A DNA stretch of 64,000 bases, from contig JACTMU010000094.1 in assembly GCA_014584465.1 (NCBI GenBank), positions 1 through 64,000 of the forward strand, given 5' to 3'. Shown here one piece after another: positions 38,055 to 47,435 of this stretch (within the stretch, counting starts at the first letter, position 1; every line of letters starts with the position of its first letter). The stretch is from Pseudomonadota bacterium (GTDB lineage: Bacteria > Bdellovibrionota > Bdellovibrionia > Bdellovibrionales > JACTMU01). A program made the translations under genes and the position numbers. The notes beneath the pieces are model-generated. The model ran no database searches, was not told the origin of the DNA, and saw nothing but the letters and a program-made list of their open reading frames with translations.

Positions 38055-38286
38055 CTTCCTTCTCTAGATCATCAAGGTCGTCTTTGGGTTCAATATTCTT
38101 TAATGGCGGAACTTGGGGATAGGCCAACTCCTCTGTTGCACCTTTGTATGTGGGTACACCGCGACCCAACTCTGCAGGAGTCAATGGGGGAAGTGGATCT
38201 CCTTTGACGCCACAGCCAACGACACCAAGAAGAACTGCAAACAGAGAAACTCGAACTTGATCAAAAAAAGAGATCTCTTGAATCAT
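38023..38286 (-). CDS. LptM-like small lipoprotein
   Basis: The 87-residue protein has a lipoprotein signal (SLFAVLLGVVGC) followed directly by GVKGDPLPPLTPAEL. The CGxKGxPLxxP pattern after the lipidated Cys is characteristic of LptM (YifL), which stabilises the LptD-LptE translocon in E. coli. There too the gene is just upstream of dapF. The tail is charged (DDLDDLEKEDAKNKELD), longer than in E. coli. I start at Met 38286 to give a signal peptide of normal length. An upstream Met is also in frame. Confidence 0.65.
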   Translation of the reverse strand: MIQEISFFDQVRVSLFAVLLGVVGCGVKGDPLPPLTPAELGRGVPTYKGATEELAYPQVPPLKNIEPKDDLDDLEKEDAKNKELDRN

Positions 38287-38379
38287 TGATATCCATTGAC
38301 GTGGTGAAAACCTCTCTCGGTCGATCTGCACTGGTATCCCTCGAGGTAAAATGTCCTACAAAACAAGAATGTTAAAAGA

Positions 38380-38406
38380 AAAAGGGCCTGGAGTCCAGGC
38401 CCTTTT
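38380..38406 (-). terminator. Intrinsic terminator
   Basis: AAAAGGGCCTGG and CCAGGCCCTTTT form a 12-bp GC-rich stem with a 3-base loop. On the minus strand it is followed by TTTTTCTTTT, so it ends transcription of the gene at 38433-39005. The symmetrical A and T runs would also allow it to work on the plus strand. Confidence 0.85.
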
Positions 38407-38432
38407 CAATTCGCTCTCTGTAGAGAAATCTT

Positions 38433-39005
38433 CTAAAGATCCACAAAGTCTGTAAGTTCAAGCGTTACAGTCCCCATCTGTGAAGGCTGAATGGTCTTAA
38501 TCATCCCCATGATGGGAACGACTTGTGGGTTGATCCACAGTTCACTCTCATCCCCAGAATCAAGATCTTTGATTCGAGCATAAATGCACTTGAATGTCCC
38601 TTTGGGCACAGTGATCTCTGCCTCTTTGGTTTCCACAATTTCTACATTTTGCTTTGGAATTTCTTGTTTCTGACCGTTGACGATCAACTGAAGGATTTCT
38701 CCAGTGTTTTTGTCGATCAGAATCTCTGCCTTTATGGCTTGACCCATAACACTGATATCTTGGTCTAACCAAAACCCTTCGGTGATCTCCTCGCGGACCT
38801 TCATCACCATCGTTCCCTGAATGAAACCAGCATCAAGATTGTAGCTTGCTTGCTCACCAACCTTCCAATCAAGCATCGCATTGATTCCGGCTTCAACAGC
38901 AACCTGTTTTTGAAATGCTTTTACAACGGACAGTGTAAGAGCATCCCCCGCATTCGCCAAAGCTCCAAAAGCCAAGAGCGACAACATCAGCGAAATTTTT
39001 TTCAT
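38433..39005 (-). CDS. Secreted protein, family unknown
   Basis: The 190-residue protein begins with a signal peptide MKKISLMLSLLAFGALANAG. The rest is a beta-rich single domain (WKVGEQASYNLDAGFIQGTM, ITVPKGTFKCIYARI, SELWINPQVVPIMGMIK). It has the look of periplasmic DUF3108-like or lipid-binding barrels, but I cannot assign a family. It has its own terminator downstream, so it is a single-gene unit. Confidence 0.6.
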   Translation of the reverse strand: MKKISLMLSLLAFGALANAGDALTLSVVKAFQKQVAVEAGINAMLDWKVGEQASYNLDAGFIQGTMVMKVREEITEGFWLDQDISVMGQAIKAEILIDKNTGEILQLIVNGQKQEIPKQNVEIVETKEAEITVPKGTFKCIYARIKDLDSGDESELWINPQVVPIMGMIKTIQPSQMGTVTLELTDFVDL

Positions 39006-39168
39006 TCGAACCTCCTTTAGTTTTGTTCGTAGCAGTCAATGATCTCTTGTTCGAGATCTCAGGGTTCGACCCCGCTCTGCTAAAGTTTGAATGAAATCAT
39101 CTCAGCGAAGTTTCAATAAAGTCACTGGGCCTAGGTCTAGATTTTTCTTTTGCAAAAGGTATAAAACC

Positions 39169-41481
39169 CTATTTCATTTGATTTACAAGAACTTGACGCG
39201 GCTTGCTACCGTTGGGTGGTCCAATGACGCCATCACGCTCAAACCGTTCAATCACTCTTGCCGCCCGAGGATAACCTAACCGAAATCTTCTTTGTAAATA
39301 GGATGCGCTGATCTCTTTTTGAGTTGAAACAAATGCAAGGATCTCATCGTACATCTCATCAGATCCAAAATCTTCAAAAGAGTCTTCAGATTCCGTGCTT
39401 AAATCTTTGTCTCCATCTTCTGCAATTCGCAGAGCACTCTCACTGTAAGTTGGTTCTCCTTGTTCTGCCCAAAAATGGATGATCTTCTTGACACACTCCT
39501 CTTGAATCCATGGCCCATGATGTCTCTCAGGCTTTGCAACTCCGGGTGCCAAGTAGAGCATGTCCCCTTGGGCAAGCAGTCTCTCTGCCCCACTCTCATC
39601 AAGAATGATCCGAGAATCCATTTTAGATGCCACCTTGAAGCTGATTCTTCCTGGAATGTTGGTCTTAATTAGACCCGTCACAACATCCTTTCTTGGACTC
39701 TGCATTGCCAATATAAGATGAATCCCACACGCTCGAGCCATCTGGGCTAACCTTACTACGGTATGTTCTACGTTGACCTTATCCACAGACATCAGATCCC
39801 CAAACTCCTCAACCACAACAACGATCATGGGCTGGACTGAAAAATAGTATCCCTCTCCTGGATTTGCCGCCTCCCTTTTTTTGGAGCGCTCTTCGTGTTC
39901 GATCCTTTGCTCTTTCGTCAAAGCATGAACCGTCTCGTTGAAACCCTCAAGATCCCTTGATCCGAAGAGAGACATGGATCGATATCGCTTTTCCATCTCA
40001 CGAACCGCCCATTTCAAAGCCCGAACCGCATGTTTAGGCTCACGCACTGGAGGCATGAGAAGATGAGGCACCTTTTCAAAGAGACCAAGCTCAACCTGTT
40101 TGGGATCGATCAATATCAACCTGAGGGCCTTAGGTGTATGACGACACAATAGAGCAAGGAGACTGCACACCACAAAGACGGACTTTCCTGATCCTGTGGT
40201 CCCTGCAACCAGGAGATGGGGCATTTTTCTTAGATCTACAACCCGAGTCTCACCGTTGACTCTTTTTCCAAGGGGCAAAGGCAAAGCGATACTTTTCGAC
40301 CAAAACTCCTTCGAGACGAGTATCTCCTTGAGATAAACGGATTCTCGCTGAGAGTTGGCGGTCTCAATCCCCACGACATCTCTTCCTGGTATTGGTGCAA
40401 TGATTCGAACCGATTTACTGCTCAGAGCTAAGGAGAGATCATCTGCCAAATCTGTGATCTTGCTGATTCGAACATCGGCCCGTGGTCGAAACTCATATAG
40501 AGTCACCACAGGACCTGTGCTTGCACCAACAACCTCTCCATGAACAGAAAACTGGGAAAGCTTGTCACAAAGAAGTGCAGCTCTCCCTTTTATCTCATCT
40601 TCTGAAATTCTATTTCGCACCAGAGGAGGTGCCTCAATCAAGTTCAAATCAGGAAGCTTCCACTCCTCATCGCCTCGCAATTCTTGATTGAACAGCTTGA
40701 TCGCCTGCGTCTGCTCTGTGACATCACAAGGTTTTGTTATCATCGTTGGGGAAATCTTAAGTTCTCTTTGGATCGAGTCATCACTCTTTTCCGTAGGGTC
40801 TTTGACTTTTACTGGAAAAGAGAAAGCGAAACGCTCTTTCTTAGTGATCTCTTGGCCCAAATCCAAGAGATCACTACTTTTATCTTTTGCCCACCAGTCC
40901 GTCCACCAACTCCAAGTTTTCTTTTGACTCTTCATGGCAAATTGCCAGGCGCTCAAGAGCAAGTCCGAGACCCCTTTTCCAGTATAAAGCACCGACAACA
41001 CCAAAACCAAACCCCACATCAGGAGTCCAACCCCCGTGCGATTGATGACGTTGACGAGAAGGTGAGTGATCCCATGTCCGACCACCCCTCCAATGAGAAT
41101 TTGTCCCTGATAATAGGTCTCTCCACTAAAATAGAAGGTGAGCATCGTCGAAAGGGTCAATACGAATATGGTACCCCAGATCCATTTCGCAAATCCCTTC
41201 ATTGGAGACTCCAGCCCAAAAATCAAAGACCCACCTGTCTTAAGAAAAATGAGCACGATCAACCATGAGGAAAATCCAAATGCCTGGTAGGCAAGATCCG
41301 CAATGAAACTACCAAGATACCCACAATCATTGGTTACGGCACCCCCACGTCCTATGGAGTTGAGTGAGGGATCTCGAGGGTCATAGCTAAAGAGGGCAAT
41401 TGCAAGAAAGAGACCAGCAAGAATCCACCCAATGCCGATAAGGTCCCTGCGAAATCTCTTGAGAAAAGGTGCCACTGTCAT
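39169..41481 (-). CDS. ftsK: DNA translocase FtsK
   Basis: FtsK pumps chromosome ends through the septum during division. The 770-residue protein has four to five N-terminal transmembrane helices (about residues 15-170), a short linker, the alpha/beta motor with Walker A VAGTTGSGKSVFVV and Walker B IVVVVEEFGDLM (Glu where Asp is usual), and a C-terminal gamma winged-helix domain (SYLQRRFRLGYPRAARVIER) that reads KOPS sites. The linker is much shorter than in E. coli, similar to SpoIIIE-like members. It stands alone and is divergent from queE. Confidence 0.95.
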   Translation of the reverse strand: MTVAPFLKRFRRDLIGIGWILAGLFLAIALFSYDPRDPSLNSIGRGGAVTNDCGYLGSFIADLAYQAFGFSSWLIVLIFLKTGGSLIFGLESPMKGFAKWIWGTIFVLTLSTMLTFYFSGETYYQGQILIGGVVGHGITHLLVNVINRTGVGLLMWGLVLVLSVLYTGKGVSDLLLSAWQFAMKSQKKTWSWWTDWWAKDKSSDLLDLGQEITKKERFAFSFPVKVKDPTEKSDDSIQRELKISPTMITKPCDVTEQTQAIKLFNQELRGDEEWKLPDLNLIEAPPLVRNRISEDEIKGRAALLCDKLSQFSVHGEVVGASTGPVVTLYEFRPRADVRISKITDLADDLSLALSSKSVRIIAPIPGRDVVGIETANSQRESVYLKEILVSKEFWSKSIALPLPLGKRVNGETRVVDLRKMPHLLVAGTTGSGKSVFVVCSLLALLCRHTPKALRLILIDPKQVELGLFEKVPHLLMPPVREPKHAVRALKWAVREMEKRYRSMSLFGSRDLEGFNETVHALTKEQRIEHEERSKKREAANPGEGYYFSVQPMIVVVVEEFGDLMSVDKVNVEHTVVRLAQMARACGIHLILAMQSPRKDVVTGLIKTNIPGRISFKVASKMDSRIILDESGAERLLAQGDMLYLAPGVAKPERHHGPWIQEECVKKIIHFWAEQGEPTYSESALRIAEDGDKDLSTESEDSFEDFGSDEMYDEILAFVSTQKEISASYLQRRFRLGYPRAARVIERFERDGVIGPPNGSKPRQVLVNQMK

Positions 41482-41532
41482 AAAGCCATTTTACGAAACA
41501 TCCTACCGTAAGGACAGCTAAAACCCCAATCT

Positions 41533-41560
41533 TGACATTGGTAGAGCTTTACTTAAAATG
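41533..41560 (+). promoter_or_regulatory. Sigma-70-type promoter of queE
   Basis: TTGACA (41533-41538) and TAAAAT (41555-41560) are 16 bases apart. The start point would be near 41567, downstream of the ATG at 41558, so translation must begin at 41594. Confidence 0.6.
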
Positions 41561-41593
41561 CTTCAAGAATTGTCAACTCACGGTGCCGCTCTT

Positions 41594-42244
41594 ATGATCC
41601 AAATTTATGAAATTTTTCGATCAATCCAAGGTGAGTCCACCTGTGCAGGATATGTCACGACGTTCGTCCGTTTGGTAGGTTGTAACTTGCGTTGTGACTA
41701 TTGCGACACCACTTACGCCTATTCGGGAGGAACAAGTTATTCCCTTAATGACCTTACCCAACTCCTCTTGAGCGATCCCTCTCGCTACATTTGCATTACG
41801 GGAGGAGAACCTCTTTTGCAGCCGGAGGTTTTCGATCTGATGGAGAGGCTTTGCAACGCCAACAAAAGAGTCGTTCTAGAGACCAATGGCAGTCTCTCTT
41901 GCTTAAGTGTTGATTTGCGGGTCAACCTCGTGGTTGATGTAAAAACACCAGGGAGCGGTGCTGGTCAAAGCTTTTGCGAAGAAAATCTTCACCTTCCCCA
42001 TCCTCACATCGAATACAAATTCGTCATCGGTTCCGAGGACGAATTTGATTGGGCAGAAAATTTTTGTAAGATCAACCATTTGTTTGAGCAATATGTGGTT
42101 TTATACAGCCCATCATTTGAAAAAAACTGTGAAAAATGGCTTGCAAAAAAAATTGTTGCAAAAACTTCTTTGGCAAGGTTGCATTTGCAACTGCATAAGT
42201 ATATTGGGACTGATGAATCAATAAAATATAGCCCCTCGACATAG
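41594..42244 (+). CDS. queE: 7-carboxy-7-deazaguanine synthase
   Basis: QueE is a radical SAM enzyme that makes the deazapurine core of queuosine and related bases. The 216-residue protein starts MIQIYEIFRSIQGESTCAG, has the CxxxCxxC cluster motif in GCNLRCDYCDTTYA, ICITGGEPLLQ for SAM binding, and ETNGS. The promoter overlaps an earlier in-frame ATG, so I use the ATG at 41594. Other queuosine genes are not in the window. The C-terminal third is less conserved. Confidence 0.9.
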   Translation: MIQIYEIFRSIQGESTCAGYVTTFVRLVGCNLRCDYCDTTYAYSGGTSYSLNDLTQLLLSDPSRYICITGGEPLLQPEVFDLMERLCNANKRVVLETNGSLSCLSVDLRVNLVVDVKTPGSGAGQSFCEENLHLPHPHIEYKFVIGSEDEFDWAENFCKINHLFEQYVVLYSPSFEKNCEKWLAKKIVAKTSLARLHLQLHKYIGTDESIKYSPST

Positions 42245-42327
42245 ATGGTTCGCCTTCGTCCTGGGTGGGTTATTGGCTTCTTTGAGAAGCAGGTTCTATC
42301 ATTTTCTTTTTGTTTTACAGGAGCGGT

Positions 42328-42633
42328 ATGACGTCACAAACAAACCCTACAGACAACCTTTTTGTCGCAAATTTGAGGTCTGTAAGTCTTGAGAAATTGG
42401 TAAAGCGCAAATTAGAGGTCCTCTTTCAGCAACAAAAGGAGAGTCAGGTGGAACTCACCGATCTCTACAGCCTTATCTTGGAGCAGGTTGAAAAACCACT
42501 CATTGAGCTTGCTCTGAGAACGAAGAATGGGAATCAAGTTCGAACGGCTCAAATGTTGGGCATTAATAGAAACACCTTGAAAAAAAAGATTGATACTTAC
42601 AAAATTAATCCTAGAGTTGAAGGTACGTTGTAG
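42328..42633 (+). CDS. Fis-like DNA-binding protein
   Basis: The 101-residue protein ends in a Fis-type helix-turn-helix ([22 protein letters not shown]), the same domain that closes NtrC-type regulators. The N-terminal half ([17 protein letters not shown]) would form the dimerisation helices, as in Fis. It could be a nucleoid-associated or local regulator. ACAGGAG precedes the ATG at 42328, and the upstream in-frame Met lacks such a site. The gene lies between queE and dnaB. Confidence 0.82.
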   Translation: MTSQTNPTDNLFVANLRSVSLEKLVKRKLEVLFQQQKESQVELTDLYSLILEQVEKPLIELALRTKNGNQVRTAQMLGINRNTLKKKIDTYKINPRVEGTL

Positions 42634-42832
42634 AGAGAGCGGGCTGAATGGCATCATCCTGCCATTCTCCTAATCAAAGGCTCTTTTCTATCGCAGACCT
42701 TATGTTATGCTTAAGGCATATCGGCCAGTCACAACAGCAGCGGAGCATCTTTGCACGAACATCCAGTTATAGCTCCGCACCTACGGTTATTGAATCAAAT
42801 GGCATCTATGGTCGTTCTATGAGGATTGAAGA

Positions 42833-44224
42833 ATGTTAAATGCTCTTGTGCCACCTCAGAATCTCGAGGCCGAACAGTCCGTGTTGGGAGGACTTCTTCT
42901 TGATCCCGATTGTTGGCACAACATCTCGGATATTGTCACCTCGTCTGATTTCTACAAGACGACTCACGGAAAGATCTTTGAGGCCATTCGACGACTTCAC
43001 CAAAATTCTCAACCTGTCGACATCATTACGGTTACCAATACCTTACGTGATGGTGGAGATCTTGACACGATAGGGGGTGCAGCCTACATCGCCGAACTCA
43101 TCAATCAAACCCCGACGACCGCTCACATTGACACTTATGCTGAGATTATTAAGGAAAAATCCTTACTTAGAAGGACGATCACCTCTTGCAATGAGATCAT
43201 TCAGAAAGCCTACAGTCAGGATATCGAGAGCATTGAGTCCTTCCTCGACCAAGCCGAATCCAAGATTTTCAATCTTGCTGAAAATAAGCGGTCGGCCAAC
43301 CTGGTCAGTGTTGGTGAAATTGTTAAGAGCAGCATTACGCGCATTGAGGAGCTCTATTCTCAAAAGATTGCCGTAACCGGAATCTCTTCTGGATTTTCGG
43401 AACTTGATGAGATGACTTCAGGGTTTCAACCGGGAGATCTCATCATTATTGCTGCCCGACCCTCAATGGGGAAGACCGCACTGAGTCTCAACATCGCCCA
43501 ACATGCCGCTTTGAGAGATAAGAAATGTGTGGCTTACTTTTCAGTTGAGATGAGCAAAGAACCCATGATGATGAGGATTCTGGCATCGGAATCAGGAATC
43601 AACTTAAGTCATCTTCGTGTAGGACATATCAATGATTCCCAGTGGCCTAAACTGATCAATACCGCAGCCAAGGTGAGTGAAGCTCAACTCTTTGTCGATG
43701 ATACCTCGGGGGTCAGTCCTTTTGAAATTAGGGCCCGCTGCCGACGTTTAAAAGCTCGTCATGGCCTCGACATGATTATGGTGGACTATCTTCAGATTAT
43801 GGACCTAAAACAGAAAGTTGAGAGTCGAGAACGCGCTGTTTCGGAGATTTCGAAAAATCTTAAATCCATTGCAAAGGAGCTCCAGGTGCCCGTCATAGCT
43901 CTTGCGCAGCTCAATCGTGGTGTTGAGGGAAGATCCGACCGTAGACCCATGCTCTCGGACCTGAGAGAATCGGGCTCCATCGAACAGGATGCGGACATCA
44001 TCATGATGATCTATCGAGAGGGCTATTATGAAAGGGAGAATCCCGATGCTGCGGCCCATGCCGAGGTCATTGTTGCCAAGCAAAGAAATGGCCCCACGGG
44101 CATTGTGAAGTTATTGTGGGACGCGCAAACCGGTAACTTTCGTAATGCTGTCCATAATCAGATGGCACCACCACCCGCAACCCCTCCGTTCCGCGGCGAA
44201 CTCAAGAATTTTGCAACGCTTTAA
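42833..44224 (+). CDS. dnaB: Replicative DNA helicase
   Basis: DnaB unwinds DNA ahead of the replication fork as a hexamer. The 463-residue protein starts MLNALVPPQNLEAEQSVLGG, typical of the N-terminal collar domain. It has Walker A IAARPSMGKTALSLN, the region MIMVDYLQIMD with Walker B, and ALAQLNRGVEGRSDRRP with the arginine finger area. No intein is visible. It runs opposite to the neighbouring rplI group, whereas many bacteria keep rplI and dnaB in one direction. Confidence 0.97.
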   Translation: MLNALVPPQNLEAEQSVLGGLLLDPDCWHNISDIVTSSDFYKTTHGKIFEAIRRLHQNSQPVDIITVTNTLRDGGDLDTIGGAAYIAELINQTPTTAHIDTYAEIIKEKSLLRRTITSCNEIIQKAYSQDIESIESFLDQAESKIFNLAENKRSANLVSVGEIVKSSITRIEELYSQKIAVTGISSGFSELDEMTSGFQPGDLIIIAARPSMGKTALSLNIAQHAALRDKKCVAYFSVEMSKEPMMMRILASESGINLSHLRVGHINDSQWPKLINTAAKVSEAQLFVDDTSGVSPFEIRARCRRLKARHGLDMIMVDYLQIMDLKQKVESRERAVSEISKNLKSIAKELQVPVIALAQLNRGVEGRSDRRPMLSDLRESGSIEQDADIIMMIYREGYYERENPDAAAHAEVIVAKQRNGPTGIVKLLWDAQTGNFRNAVHNQMAPPPATPPFRGELKNFATL

Positions 44225-44348
44225 CCCGGATCCCGGTTGAACTCTGCGGAAGTCCAGATTCAATATCCATTCGCCATTTTCTTTGAGTCACATTGAACCT
44301 ATTGGTCAAATAGGGGTGTCATCATAGTAGTTTGCAAGGAGATTGAAA

Positions 44349-44555
44349 ATGGACGCAATGGACGCGCCTCCAAATTTGATCCAAAAGATCAGTTTTGCTA
44401 CCGGATTACCTCCATACTTAGTACAGAGGGAGCTTGTAAAGCTCGTTTCCGATCATGGCCTTAACCCCAACGATCTCACCCTCGATCTTCTACGAGATAT
44501 CTTGGCAAATTATCTTCAAGACATCCTTCTCGCAGCCAAAACACAATTTGAGTAG
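44349..44555 (+). CDS. Small protein of unknown function
   Basis: The 68-residue protein starts MDAMDAPPNLIQKISFATGL and is predicted to be mostly helical (LVKLVSDHGLNPNDLTLDLL). AAGGAGA lies 6 bases before the ATG, which supports translation. No family recognised. It has no membrane segment. A MITE-like half element begins 1 base after its stop codon. Confidence 0.55.
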   Translation: MDAMDAPPNLIQKISFATGLPPYLVQRELVKLVSDHGLNPNDLTLDLLRDILANYLQDILLAAKTQFE

Positions 44556-44556
44556 G

Positions 44557-44651
44557 TAGGGGCTGTCCGGTAATTCCATTTTTGCCGATTTCTATAAGTT
44601 TTCCTTATACCTTCGTTGAGCCTCCTCGAGTTAGCGCCTCTGGCTAGCCCT
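44557..44651. repeat. MITE-like element, half copy (terminal repeat plus centre)
   Basis: It starts TAGGGGCTGTCCGGTAATTC, runs through CCTTATACC and the centre to CTGGCTAGCCC, and lacks the second terminal repeat. It fills the whole gap between the convergent small gene and rplI. Confidence 0.75.
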
Positions 44652-44653
44652 AC

Positions 44654-45106
44654 CTAGGACTCAGATTCTCGCTCAACAAGAACCTTAAGTTCTGCCTGTT
44701 GCCCCTCTCCAAACTTAACAGTAGCTAAGTGCTGCCCAAGAACCTTAATGGGTTCTTCCAAATGTATGTCTCGTTTGTCAATCGAGTAACCTAGCTCTTC
44801 CAGTTTGTTACTGATATCACCATTTGTGATAGATCCAAAAATCCTCTCAGTTTCAGCAGCTTTTACCTTAAACTGAACGGTCACGCCTCCAAGCTTCTCG
44901 ACCAAACTCATTCTTTGGGCTGCCGCCTTCTTCTTTTGAATCTGAGCCACCTTTTGAAGATGCTCCCACTCCTTCATTCGTTTTTCAGTCGCCTGTACCG
45001 CAAGCTTCCGAGGAAAGAGATAGTTTCTTGCGTACCCCATCGAGACATTCACAAGCTCTCCTATCTTTCCAACATCCTTAACATCTTTTTGTAAAATGAC
45101 CTTCAT
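44654..45106 (-). CDS. rplI: 50S ribosomal protein L9
   Basis: The 150-residue protein starts MKVILQKDVKDVGKIGELVN and continues with YARNYLFPRKLAVQAT, the L9 signature region. A central helix and C-terminal domain (IFGSITNGDISNKLEELG) follow. GGAGG precedes the ATG. It lies 10 bases after the DUF2232 gene in a ribosomal cluster with rpsF. Confidence 0.97.
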   Translation of the reverse strand: MKVILQKDVKDVGKIGELVNVSMGYARNYLFPRKLAVQATEKRMKEWEHLQKVAQIQKKKAAAQRMSLVEKLGGVTVQFKVKAAETERIFGSITNGDISNKLEELGYSIDKRDIHLEEPIKVLGQHLATVKFGEGQQAELKVLVERESES

Positions 45107-45115
45107 TTCATCCTC

Positions 45116-46036
45116 CTACAATCCCTGCAACTTTGACTTTGCTTCCCGTTTCACAAATCTCTGACGATAGTTGATCCAATAGTCTGAAAAACCAACCAAA
45201 CTGACAATCAATCCAAACTGCACAACCAATAAAAAGTACCAAAAAGTCTGCCACAAAGCTCCCACTTTGTAGGTTGAAAAAAGTGAAGCTATGACCGAAA
45301 TACCCTGAAGAAAATAGAGCACGACAAAGACATTGAGCAAATTTGCAAAAACAACTTGCCCCAAAGATCCCGCTGAAAGAAGAACACTTCCTAAAATCGA
45401 GGCCAAAGTGGCCCAAATAAAAACACTAGGAATCGAAAGCTCTCTTTTTTCTTGCGAAACAATCTCAGGATGCCCTTCAAGCATCATTTGAAGCTTCGGT
45501 CCGGCTTTAACAGCAATCGAGAGGGCTAAGACCAGCATGGCAAAGTAGGCCGATGGGATCTGTTGAAAAAGAATCTCCGGATCCAGGACCAACTTCGCAT
45601 TGGCTTTCACCATTTCATCAGAAATCTGAATGAGACCACTCTTCAATTCACTCATAAAATCGTGTTTAACAGTCTTAACCCAAAATCCCAAAAACAGAAT
45701 CGACACTCCAAAAGAGAGCATGACGGAGATGACGCCTGAGCTTAAAAGCGAAGTCCCTCGATCAAAAAACTCTCGAAAAACTCCTACCAAAAGCACAACA
45801 CTCAAAAATAGAATGCCATGGGTTACTCCAAATACTCCGGTAAAAAGAGCCCCCATAAGACCCGTCATAACCCAATAACGCATTCTGCTAGACACCGAAT
45901 AGAGTGCCCAAAGCGGAACTGACATCAACAACACCAACACGACAGCCGGCCTCGGCGCAACCCCTAAAGCCGATGCTGAGAAGAGGAGAACTCCTATGGT
46001 ACGCCAGAGCGATTGTTGCTTGGTTGCCATTTGCAT
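45116..46036 (-). CDS. DUF2232 polytopic membrane protein
   Basis: The 306-residue protein has about eight hydrophobic helices. It fits the YybS/DUF2232 family, which is often found between rpsF/rpsR and rplI. Its function is unknown. Its position in the rpsF-rplI cluster supports the family call as much as the sequence does. Confidence 0.78.
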   Translation of the reverse strand: MQMATKQQSLWRTIGVLLFSASALGVAPRPAVVLVLLMSVPLWALYSVSSRMRYWVMTGLMGALFTGVFGVTHGILFLSVVLLVGVFREFFDRGTSLLSSGVISVMLSFGVSILFLGFWVKTVKHDFMSELKSGLIQISDEMVKANAKLVLDPEILFQQIPSAYFAMLVLALSIAVKAGPKLQMMLEGHPEIVSQEKRELSIPSVFIWATLASILGSVLLSAGSLGQVVFANLLNVFVVLYFLQGISVIASLFSTYKVGALWQTFWYFLLVVQFGLIVSLVGFSDYWINYRQRFVKREAKSKLQGL

Positions 46037-46080
46037 CTCGATTTACATCATATGATGATAGGTTGGTCGAACAAGACTCA

Positions 46081-46476
46081 CTATTTAACTCGTCGCTCTT
46101 TCTTCAATTCTCGCTCTTTTTCGCGCCTCACAGAGTCCTTAAGAAGATCCTTAAATTTTTCTACCTGCGTGCCGATTTCGACATCATCTTCGAGTCGAGT
46201 GTGCATAAATCGCAATACATCCTCATTGATCCCCATTGTTCGTTCTAGTTCTGCGACAACTTTGGGGTCACCTGTAAATGTAGAGTGGAAATAGATCCCG
46301 CGTCTGCTTTTTTCAATTGGATTGGCCAGGGTCCGACTGCCCCAGCAATCGACGTGATTCACCTTTCCTTCGTACGAGTTGATAATGGACTCATTTTTTT
46401 GAAAGAGATTCTTTTGTCTCTCTTCGGGTGTGTCAGACTTTAGAATGACGACTGACTCATAGTTTCTCAATTGCAT
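46081..46476 (-). CDS. rpsF: 30S ribosomal protein S6
   Basis: The 131-residue protein starts MQLRNYESVVILKSDTPEER. Later it has DCWGSRTLANPIEKSRRGIY, typical of S6, and a long basic and acidic C-terminal tail. AAGGGAG precedes the ATG at 46476. A longer start is possible but adds no similarity. The usual partner rpsR (S18) does not follow it in this cluster. Confidence 0.94.
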   Translation of the reverse strand: MQLRNYESVVILKSDTPEERQKNLFQKNESIINSYEGKVNHVDCWGSRTLANPIEKSRRGIYFHSTFTGDPKVVAELERTMGINEDVLRFMHTRLEDDVEIGTQVEKFKDLLKDSVRREKERELKKERRVK

Positions 46477-46658
46477 TTGGTATCTCCCTTTGGTCTCAGC
46501 AGCCTTCACGACTTTCACATGAAAGCAAGGATTAAATCATGCCCTTAATGTGGGCAGCTCTTCACGGTCTGTAACGGAGCAGGATCATCCATAGCATGAG
46601 CTAGCGCACGCAGCAAGAGCTCGGTTGAAAAGAACTGAGGATAGGCTATATTTTCGCT

Positions 46659-47435
46659 ATGCCCCTAGTGATACAGGTCTATATTAAGGAAAAACAGGAA
46701 GCCAAGTACCCAGTGTATCGAGGCCTCTTGATCGGTCGAAAGAGAGGACACATTCGCATCGAAGACAGCAAGGTCTCTTCGACCCATGCCCGTGTGGACG
46801 AGGACGAATTTGGGCAGCTCGTGCTCGTGGACCTCAACTCTTCCAATGGTCTTGTGGTTAAAGGAGAGAAGGTTTCAAGAGTTGTTTTAACGCATGGAAT
46901 CATTATTTCTCTCGGTAGGGCCGAACTTCATGTGGTTTATGAAGATGAGCCGAGTCAAGGGCCCCTCTCAGACCTAGGAACGGGTCTCATCACCGAACCA
47001 CGATTTAAGATCACCTCCTCACCGGCGGAAAAGGATCTTGATGTCAAAAGAAGGCAAGATCTAAGTCTCTGGCTTCAAAAGCTCACTCTATCGACCCGAG
47101 ATAAGGTTCGACCCGTGCAACCCTTCCGCCCCCCGCTCCGCCTCGAGGTCGTCACCGGCATTCAAGTCGGTGACATTTGGACTCTTGGATATGGACCTCG
47201 CCAAGCTGGCCCCCATTCCGTGGATCTGTGCCTCCATGAACCAAAAGCACCAGACCTTTGCTTTACTCTCTCTCCCACCACGAAAGATGGCATTCTGTTT
47301 GAGACTGCCTATCCTGATCAAGTTCTCCTCAACGGTGCAAGCAAAAGATCCGAAGAGTTGATGGGCACAGAATCTGATTTGATTGCAATATTTGATACCA
47401 CCATAAGAATAAGCAGGGTTTGTGACAGCAATTAA
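46659..47435 (+). CDS. FHA-domain protein
   Basis: The 258-residue protein has an N-terminal forkhead-associated domain (about residues 18-95): LLIGRKRGHIRIEDSKVSST with the GR, SxxH (SSTHARV) and DLNSSNGLVV motifs that bind phosphothreonine. A second, less clear beta-rich domain fills residues 145-258. It may be a divergent FHA-like module. It probably reads Ser/Thr kinase signals. The stop overlaps the hydrolase gene by 14 bases. Confidence 0.82.
   Translation: MPLVIQVYIKEKQEAKYPVYRGLLIGRKRGHIRIEDSKVSSTHARVDEDEFGQLVLVDLNSSNGLVVKGEKVSRVVLTHGIIISLGRAELHVVYEDEPSQGPLSDLGTGLITEPRFKITSSPAEKDLDVKRRQDLSLWLQKLTLSTRDKVRPVQPFRPPLRLEVVTGIQVGDIWTLGYGPRQAGPHSVDLCLHEPKAPDLCFTLSPTTKDGILFETAYPDQVLLNGASKRSEELMGTESDLIAIFDTTIRISRVCDSN

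Noticed and set aside
42833-44224. Origin of replication near dnaB
   Set aside because: There is no dnaA, dnaN or rpmH, and I see no DnaA-box cluster next to dnaB. dnaB is often far from oriC.
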